DNA of 42,359 nucleotides from Chlamydiota bacterium (GTDB lineage: Bacteria; Chlamydiota; Chlamydiia; Chlamydiales; FEN-1388), in the NCBI GenBank assembly GCA_013287775.1, contig JABDDE010000012.1, positions 1 through 42,359 on the forward strand, written 5' to 3'. The number at the start of each line of letters is the position of its first letter. The first letter of the stretch is position 1. A model generated the notes under the pieces. It worked only from the letters and a program-made list of their open reading frames with translations, did no database searches and was not told the origin of the DNA. Below are positions 35,588-42,359 of this stretch, piece after piece. The position numbers were made by a program, and so were the translations under genes.

Positions 35588-35682
35588 AATCAGCGCTCCG
35601 TAATATAATCAGCGCCCCGTAATATAATCAGCGCCTCGTAATATAATCAGCGCCTCGCAATATAATCAGCCACTCGCGTTGG
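35588..35682. repeat. Five tandem 19-bp repeats overlapping the 3' end of the Sel1 gene
   Basis: aatcagcgcctcgtaatat starting at 35588, 35607, 35626, 35645, 35664. Confidence 0.9.
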
Positions 35683-36476
35683 GCAGCAGCATGGCCTTGG
35701 TCTGCAGCGAGTCTAAACCAATGCAATGCTTGAGCATTCGATTGTGGAGCACCACGTCCATCCCGATAAGCCACTCCCAACATATTTTGGGCAGCAGCAT
35801 GGCCTTGGATTGCGGCGCGTCTAAACCAATTTAGTGCTTCAGTGTCCGATTGTGAAGCACCTCCCCGTCCATCCCGATAAGCCACCCCCATCATATATTG
35901 GGCAGCAGCATGGCCTTGGTGTGCGGCGAGTCTAAACCACGCCAATGCTTGAGCATCCGATTGTCGAACACCTCCCCGTGCATCTCGATAAGCCACCCCC
36001 ATCATATATTCGGCAGCAGCATGACCTCGGTTTGCGGCTCTCTCAAACCAAGATACTGCCGTAGCGTCCGATTTTGCAATACTTCCCCCTCCATCCCGAT
36101 AAGCCTTCCCTAACATATATTCGGCGGCAGAAAGGCCTAGGGCTGCAGCGCGTCTAAACCACCCTACTGCTATATCATACGATTGCTGCACTCCTCGTCC
36201 CTTCCAATAATTCATCCCTGTCTGAAAGTAATGTTGTGCTGGCGTAACAAGAGGAGGAGGGGGCGGGATTCGAAATAGCCTTACAGATGCCTGAGAAAGA
36301 GGCGTGAAAGAGGAAGACAATGATGCAAGCGTCATCGACGCAACAGAAGAGCACGATGCTGTTATTGAAGCCGAACTCGAAGATACGGATACAGCACAAG
36401 AAGAGGACTGAGATCCAGCAAGCGCAGGTACAAAAGATGCACTTTGTTGCATGCAAGAGGATGTTTGATTAACCAT
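35628..36476 (-). CDS. Sel1-like repeat protein with Ser-rich leader
   Basis: MVNQTSSCMQQSASFVPALAGSQSSSCAVSVSSSSAS… then AAAEYMMGVAYRDGRGGxxQSDxxALxWFRxAAxQGHAAAQ repeats. Confidence 0.9.
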   Translation of the reverse strand: MVNQTSSCMQQSASFVPALAGSQSSSCAVSVSSSSASITASCSSVASMTLASLSSSFTPLSQASVRLFRIPPPPPLVTPAQHYFQTGMNYWKGRGVQQSYDIAVGWFRRAAALGLSAAEYMLGKAYRDGGGSIAKSDATAVSWFERAANRGHAAAEYMMGVAYRDARGGVRQSDAQALAWFRLAAHQGHAAAQYMMGVAYRDGRGGASQSDTEALNWFRRAAIQGHAAAQNMLGVAYRDGRGAPQSNAQALHWFRLAADQGHAAAQREWLIILRGADYITRR

Positions 36477-36605
36477 AAAATATAAACTCCACATATAAAT
36501 TTAATAATATAAAAAATATAACTAATTAAATGATGATACCAAAAATATACTATATTTGCAAATCGAAAATATCATATATATGTCACATGTAAAAAACAAC
36601 AAGGT

Positions 36606-38225
36606 CTATGCAGCTATTTCGATTTCATGCAACGCCCGTGTTGCCTCGTTATTGCCTTGCGCTGCTGCTAGCCTAAACCAGTGTATGGCCTGAACATTCG
36701 ATTGAGCCACTCCGTTCCCTTGCCGATACATCTCTCCTAAATAATATTGAGCAAAAGCATGTCCTTGACTAGCCGCTTGCTCGAACAATGTCCGGGCGGT
36801 AATGTATGATTGGGTAACACCTTGTCCATCTCGATACATCTCTCCTAAATGACATTGAGCAAAAGCATTTCCTTGGCGGGCAGCTTTGCGCAGCCAACAG
36901 AATGCTTGATGGTTTGATTGAATAACACCTAGACCATATCGATACATCTCTCCTAAATGACATTGAGCAATAGCATTTCCTTGATTGGCTGATTGCTCGA
37001 ACAATGTCCGGGCAGTATCGTATGATTGGGTAACACCTTGTCCATCTCGATACATCTCTCCTAAACTACATTGAGCAAAAGCATTTCCTTGGCGGGCAGC
37101 TTTGTGCAGCCACCAGAATGCTTTATGGTTTGATTGGGTAACACCTCTTCCAAATCGATACATCTCTCCTAAATTACATTGAGCAAAAGCATTTCCTTGG
37201 CGGGCAGCTTTGTGCAGCCACCAGAATGCTTTATGGTTTGATTGGGCAACACCTCGTCCATTTTGATACATCTCTCCTAATGTGAATTGGGTGTAAGCAT
37301 CACCTCGCTCTGCAAACTGCTGCATTTGGTGTACCATTGCACCTTTAACTCTATTTATAGTTTCATCACTTGCACAACATGGGTCTGTCTCGCATACTGC
37401 TACCGAATTTTGATATCTCTGGAATTTTTTTATAATTTGTCTCCAATGAGAATCGAATGCAAGCATCTCACAACCATGGGCATCACAACCAGGAATAAAA
37501 TAACTCTCATAGACATCATCTATAGCTGCAAAAACAGGCCTTGGTTGCATAGCCGCAATGCGTGGTGCAAGCTCGAGGCCTGTCTTGCAAGCAGATAGTA
37601 TAATACTTGCCCTCAAGTCTAAACATGCAAAATCACTGGCTGTTACATCAGCTGTAGTATATCGATTAGCATGGTCAAACGTCAAATAAGTCCGATTCCC
37701 ATGAGCCTGTACTATCAATGTCATAATATTTCGGCTACCTACTTCTTGTTTTGCCTCTTGTATTGCAGTTGCAAAGTTTTCACGACCCCCAAGTATTTGT
37801 AAGGCAATATAATAGGTATTAGCGAGCTGTTCTAATTGAGATATCCACACACCAGAACAAAATCCTCCAGAATGATCTGATGACGCTTGAAGAATTACTG
37901 CTGCCGGAACATCCTCTCTATGTCTTCGATTGCTTCTTTCAATCAAACGCAGGCTCTTCTCCATTAATGCAATAAGGGCTTGCGGCATACTGTCTCGGTA
38001 TTGTCGCATGCGTGCGTGTTGCACAGCATGGCGCTGAATGACTTCAGGAGTACCTCGATAAAGAACCACAGACTGTTTTTGATACAGCATCACGGGATAA
38101 TTATAGCTACTCTCAACATGTAAGGACGCATCGCTCAGTGACATGTCCTGCAATAAGCGCTCCAACTCCCCAAAGGACTGTCCCGAGAGGTGACGAAAAG
38201 ATTGTATAGGAGAAAATGTGTTCAT
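36606..38225 (-). CDS. CHAT-like caspase-fold domain fused to Sel1-like repeats
   Basis: NIMTLIVQAHGNRTYLTF … SIILSACKTGLELAPRIA (His/Cys CHAT-like motifs) followed by FAQCxLGEMYRxGxGVxQS repeats. Confidence 0.75.
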   Translation of the reverse strand: MNTFSPIQSFRHLSGQSFGELERLLQDMSLSDASLHVESSYNYPVMLYQKQSVVLYRGTPEVIQRHAVQHARMRQYRDSMPQALIALMEKSLRLIERSNRRHREDVPAAVILQASSDHSGGFCSGVWISQLEQLANTYYIALQILGGRENFATAIQEAKQEVGSRNIMTLIVQAHGNRTYLTFDHANRYTTADVTASDFACLDLRASIILSACKTGLELAPRIAAMQPRPVFAAIDDVYESYFIPGCDAHGCEMLAFDSHWRQIIKKFQRYQNSVAVCETDPCCASDETINRVKGAMVHQMQQFAERGDAYTQFTLGEMYQNGRGVAQSNHKAFWWLHKAARQGNAFAQCNLGEMYRFGRGVTQSNHKAFWWLHKAARQGNAFAQCSLGEMYRDGQGVTQSYDTARTLFEQSANQGNAIAQCHLGEMYRYGLGVIQSNHQAFCWLRKAARQGNAFAQCHLGEMYRDGQGVTQSYITARTLFEQAASQGHAFAQYYLGEMYRQGNGVAQSNVQAIHWFRLAAAQGNNEATRALHEIEIAA

Positions 38226-38268
38226 GTTACTAAATAATAATGTAAAGTAAATAATATAATTATAAACA

Positions 38269-38311
38269 TAAACATTAGGTGATCTGCGACACGCAGATCA
38301 CCTAATGTTTA
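38269..38311. promoter_or_regulatory. 43-bp perfect inverted repeat in divergent intergenic region
   Basis: TAAACATTAGGTGATCTGCG ACA CGCAGATCACCTAATGTTTA, 20-bp arms. Confidence 0.85.
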
Positions 38312-38454
38312 CGAAAAATATAATAATACGAATCATTGTATCGAAAACATTATTTTTCGTAAATGGCAAATTGGCAAATTCACTGTAAATTCCCATTGGT
38401 ATCCATTTATTGAATTTGATATAATGGTCGTTAACATAAGGAAAAGGAAATTAT

Positions 38455-41400
38455 ATGACAATAAATACCACCTCAAATATTACATCAATAACATCTTCAC
38501 CTGCAGCTCAAGTATCTCTCCCGCTCTCTAGCAGCGGTCCGAAAGACGGGATGCGACTTATTGAGCTACACGCTATAATGCGCGCTATCCCTTGGCAGCC
38601 TTCAAGAGAGGCAGAGCAGTGTATCATACATGCGTTTTCTCATAGGCACGGGCCCACCTCTCTTAAAGCGCTCTTAGAACATTGTCACATGGTTCCTCTT
38701 CATGTCTTGAGTAGCGTGTACACAGCGTGTATAGAGCGAACACGCCATGATAGACCAGCCGCAAGCGCTCATTATTCCATAATAAAAGAAAAAATTAACA
38801 ATTTACACCAATACCTACACCGTGCAGAACATGAAGACGTGCAATCTCTAGTCTCTAATACATCACCCATAGATGAGGATATTCTTCAGGCTATCTCCTT
38901 TTATCTAGAAATGCGTGGTCCTGATTGTGCCACCATACCGGCAACAAAACTCTTCACTTTATGTTACTCGCTCCTCAGGAGCATCTCCCCTGAGCAGCAA
39001 ACACAATTATTTCTCAAGCTCCGACACCAGGCGATCATCATAGCCTGCAGCATAGAGTCGAACGATTTTACCACACTCGTTATGACACTACGAAGAGCGC
39101 TCCCTGAAGCACAAAACAAAACTCTCATCACAATCACCGCCATAAAAACCTTTATACAGGCTGTTACAAAGAATGATTTTACGAATTATTCTTTCTCACG
39201 AACTCTATTGCATCAAAACGACGTGGAAGAAGGGGAAAGATTGGTACACACTGATCTCGACCGCTCAAAAAATCTCAATTCGCCTGATGCTACTCGACGG
39301 GCTGAGACCCTTTTCTACATGAGTCACCAATATACTACTAGAGATATAATGAGTAAGATCGACTCAGTTGACCCTAGTGGAGTAGAGCACGCTTTGTATC
39401 AGCACTACTTTCCTTTATCAATGATGCATGGAACATATCACAAAATATACATACTGTTTGATCGCGTGCTTTCTTCTATTGAAAAAACGAAAGGTGTGCC
39501 ATCCACAGACGCTATGGAAAGCATTTTCATGCGTTTTTCCGAAATGCTCAGAGTCGCGGAACGTATACACAATGATGGAGCTGTTTTTTTTGGCTTATTT
39601 GATAGTTTTCCTCCAGAAAAACTTCGAAAATATGTGCGTGACATAGAAAACCTGACACAGGCAGCCACAGAAAATCTGTTTGGCGAGCGCGCAAAGCGAC
39701 TTAAAGCTTGTAAACTCGCGCTTGAATGGATCGATTCTGTTGAGGAGCTCACGATAAAAATACGCATAAATGATATAGGTGGCTTGCTTAATAGTAGTGT
39801 TGTAAATTCAAACTGTATTGATGTAGCTTTTAAAGACACAGAAAACTTGTCCTTAGAGATGCGTTATGCTGCGCATCTCCTGAGGATCAAATGGATATGT
39901 GCTACAGATTCGAGGACTTTTAAAACAATAAAAGAATCTCAAGAGTGTATGAAAGAGCTCTTTGCACTCAAGGAACAAATGGGAGCTGCACGATATGCAA
40001 CCATGGAGGCCTTAGCCTCAGAAAAGACGCGCGCTGTAATGGGACGCATTGCAAATGTCATGACACTTCATGCTCTTATTGAACAAAAAGAGACAGAAAG
40101 CGCGCTTCAGTTTTTGCGCGAAGCTGATGGACGGCATTGGCTAGATGGCAAAGAAGAGGGAGGGGCACTACTTCTTCATGCTGCCTGTAGCCATGGCCTT
40201 ACAGATGTAGCACTGCGGCTGATTGCACTCGGCGTAAATGCAAATGCATTCAATGCTAACGGAGAGACACCACTCATGATTGCATATAATAACCGACACC
40301 TCGTTATTGTGCGTTTGCTTATTGAAAACAACGCGGATCTCAGCGCACAAGATAGCCAGGGTAATACTCTTCTCCACCGAGCCTGCCAAGATGGCAATCT
40401 AGAGTTGGTTAGTGAACTTATTCAAAAGGGCGCACCCAAAGATATCAAAAATCGTCGTGCTAACACGCCACTTATCGTCGCCTGCAGGCAGAAACATACT
40501 GACATCGGAGTATTCCTCATTGCACAGGGTGCAAACTATGCTATAAGGGATAGTAGGAATATGACAGTATGCATGATCGCTTCTTTTTTGGGGCTCACAC
40601 AAGTTGTGTGGGCATTGATTCATAAAGGCGTAAATCTTGATGAAAAAGCTATACCTAACCAGCCATCGAGCGCTTTGACGTTCGCCTGTATGTATGGGCA
40701 ATTTGAAACCGCAAAAATACTTATTGAAAATGGAGCATCTATACGTCACCAATACGATGAAGACACCTCCTCTCAGCGTATTACGTCTCTGATAGAATCA
40801 CTTCCACCGTGCCGTAAAAAGTTGTCAGGACCAGAAAATCATCCCTTGCGGCGCACAACTGATAGCTATTTCCAGCATGAACAATTTTGGTGCAACACCC
40901 ATACAACCATTATGAAACTTATCAAATATTTTCTTAACTCTATGATACCAGCACAGGCCTCTGCCCTTATGCAACAAGTGTTTCGTACCTCGAATATACC
41001 TGATGAAGATGCGGCAACTATCACAGCCACGCTGGCCTATACTGTGTGCCCGAATCATTATAGTGAGCAATTGGTGAATGGCAAGATAGTTGGGAGGAGC
41101 GTGCCTGCAATGTCCATACCGCCTGGACCGACTGGCACCTCGCTGGATCTATTGCAGGACTGGTTTACGCAGACGATACAACCAATGCCTGAAAGAGAGC
41201 TTCGTGGCATGTTTCAAAGTCTTGGCAGCCAGCAGATTGATGTATTACAGGCAAAAATGACCGACTACCTGGCAGCTGTCAAGACACGTCGTGCCTATAT
41301 GGGCACACCCCGAGCAGGCTCGCCTGCCCTTGAGCAATTTTATCAGCATATTGAATGGGCACTGCAACATGTCATCCACAAAGTACAAAATGAAGAAGCA

Positions 41401-42359
41401 CAAGCTGCCTTAAATATGAAGAGACAGGTGCTTGCCGAGCTTATTCGCGCAAGTGGCTACTGTGGCCCTCGGCTGCAACAAACAGCGATGCAGCTCTACC
41501 GAGAACATGTACAAAGGACGCCCCCTACTCTACAAGAAAAAATATATGAGCGACTCGATATCTATCGACGCCTTATTGCAGAGTCACTTGCTCCTCCTAC
41601 TTCACAAACAATCCATTATTATGATGAGCTGCTCCATGAGCTTGGGCAAGAACTTGGCCTTGCCGATGCGGCCTTTGTAAGAGCAAGTGGTACGCTTCGC
41701 TTGACTGCAGGTGGTATGTGTGTAAAAAATAGAGATAGGACTCGATTTTTTTATAGATACCATCCTCATGCTATTTACAGCTGGCTCTCGGAAGAAATAG
41801 AGCAAAATAGCAGCCTCAGGCAAGAAGTTATAGACTGGCTTGCGGATAACATTCCTCAAGGGTGGACTACACCGCCATTACAAGCCGCCTATGAAATGGT
41901 AGCAGCAATGAGAGCAAGCCACGCATCTTCGGCTGCTATCGGAGATGTTTTGGAAGAGAGACACAATATTACAATGATTCGTGGGCGAACCCTTGAGCAA
42001 GCAATTGCCGCACAGCATCCCCTACAAATTGCTATGGGCGGAGCCGAGCGACTCTGTGCACTCTGTAGGCGGCAGGCAAAGAGCGAAAGCGAAATCCTAC
42101 AACTTTTGCAATCGCGCTTCGCGATGCCAGGATCAACTGCTGATGCAGCAGTAGAGGCTGCGAAAGTCCGCGCCCAAGAGGCTGTACGAGTAATCCAAGA
42201 GCGAGTGCAGATTCTGAGAAGTGGTCAGAAAACCGAGGCCGAGATCGTCGATATTCTTGAACAAGAATATGGAATTCGATTTCAGATGCGCCCCTCACAA
42301 ACCCCCGAGGAGGCCCTCGCTGCCGAGCGGCGATCTGAGTATATAGAACGAATCTGTCT
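38455..42359 (+). CDS. Large ankyrin-repeat protein, open at window end (absent from ORF track)
   Basis: Frame open from ATG 38455 to window end (>1301 codons); GGALLLHAACSHGLTDVALRLIALGVNANAFNANGETPLMIAYNNRHLVIVRLLIENNADLSAQDSQGNTLLHRACQDGNLELVSELIQKGA. Confidence 0.9.
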   Translation, partial: MTINTTSNITSITSSPAAQVSLPLSSSGPKDGMRLIELHAIMRAIPWQPSREAEQCIIHAFSHRHGPTSLKALLEHCHMVPLHVLSSVYTACIERTRHDRPAASAHYSIIKEKINNLHQYLHRAEHEDVQSLVSNTSPIDEDILQAISFYLEMRGPDCATIPATKLFTLCYSLLRSISPEQQTQLFLKLRHQAIIIACSIESNDFTTLVMTLRRALPEAQNKTLITITAIKTFIQAVTKNDFTNYSFSRTLLHQNDVEEGERLVHTDLDRSKNLNSPDATRRAETLFYMSHQYTTRDIMSKIDSVDPSGVEHALYQHYFPLSMMHGTYHKIYILFDRVLSSIEKTKGVPSTDAMESIFMRFSEMLRVAERIHNDGAVFFGLFDSFPPEKLRKYVRDIENLTQAATENLFGERAKRLKACKLALEWIDSVEELTIKIRINDIGGLLNSSVVNSNCIDVAFKDTENLSLEMRYAAHLLRIKWICATDSRTFKTIKESQECMKELFALKEQMGAARYATMEALASEKTRAVMGRIANVMTLHALIEQKETESALQFLREADGRHWLDGKEEGGALLLHAACSHGLTDVALRLIALGVNANAFNANGETPLMIAYNNRHLVIVRLLIENNADLSAQDSQGNTLLHRACQDGNLELVSELIQKGAPKDIKNRRANTPLIVACRQKHTDIGVFLIAQGANYAIRDSRNMTVCMIASFLGLTQVVWALIHKGVNLDEKAIPNQPSSALTFACMYGQFETAKILIENGASIRHQYDEDTSSQRITSLIESLPPCRKKLSGPENHPLRRTTDSYFQHEQFWCNTHTTIMKLIKYFLNSMIPAQASALMQQVFRTSNIPDEDAATITATLAYTVCPNHYSEQLVNGKIVGRSVPAMSIPPGPTGTSLDLLQDWFTQTIQPMPERELRGMFQSLGSQQIDVLQAKMTDYLAAVKTRRAYMGTPRAGSPALEQFYQHIEWALQHVIHKVQNEEAQAALNMKRQVLAELIRASGYCGPRLQQTAMQLYREHVQRTPPTLQEKIYERLDIYRRLIAESLAPPTSQTIHYYDELLHELGQELGLADAAFVRASGTLRLTAGGMCVKNRDRTRFFYRYHPHAIYSWLSEEIEQNSSLRQEVIDWLADNIPQGWTTPPLQAAYEMVAAMRASHASSAAIGDVLEERHNITMIRGRTLEQAIAAQHPLQIAMGGAERLCALCRRQAKSESEILQLLQSRFAMPGSTADAAVEAAKVRAQEAVRVIQERVQILRSGQKTEAEIVDILEQEYGIRFQMRPSQTPEEALAAERRSEYIERIC

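Noticed and set aside
36606-38225. Gasdermin-like partner for the CHAT/caspase proteins
   Set aside because: I looked for a short hydrophobic pore-former gene beside 30404-38225 and saw none that I could support.

Overview
The window looks like an accessory-rich stretch of a host-associated bacterial chromosome. A Chlamydiota-like origin is an inference, based on a double-length UvrA, a CADD/TenA-like diiron protein, Ser-rich leaders, and ankyrin and Sel1 repeat proteins. Recognisable genes: lptF/lptG-type permeases; a three-gene coupled operon (GNAT, DUF3419/BtaA-like aminocarboxypropyl transferase, CADD/TenA-like diiron oxygenase); three AAA-type ATPases (DUF234, DUF4143, AAA-ATPase/DUF1703 families); a family 2 glycosyltransferase; a tandem-fused 1872-aa uvrA; Ppx/GppA; an AbiEi/AbiEii-type pair; tRNA-Val(TAC) and tRNA-Asp(GTC); YitT; a DUF2293-like protein; cyclase/formamidase; tag; two secreted-looking caspase-family (C14-like) proteins plus a paralogue of their C-terminal domain; a MazG-HIT fusion; a CHAT-like/Sel1 fusion; a Sel1 protein; and a large ankyrin protein that runs off the window and is missing from the ORF track. 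Noncoding DNA is dense in repeats: a dispersed ~40-bp palindrome family (8 copies), a ~182-bp inverted repeat bracketing lptFG, a ~164-bp MITE-like element (2 copies), a modular ~150-bp GC-rich element (3 copies), a 66-bp hairpin tandem array after uvrA, and AbiE-type operators. Best candidates for undescribed biology: the GNAT/DUF3419/diiron operon (4782-7536), the caspase-like cluster (29360-33235) and the CHAT-Sel1 protein (36606-38225). No database search was possible; family calls come from motifs recognised by eye.
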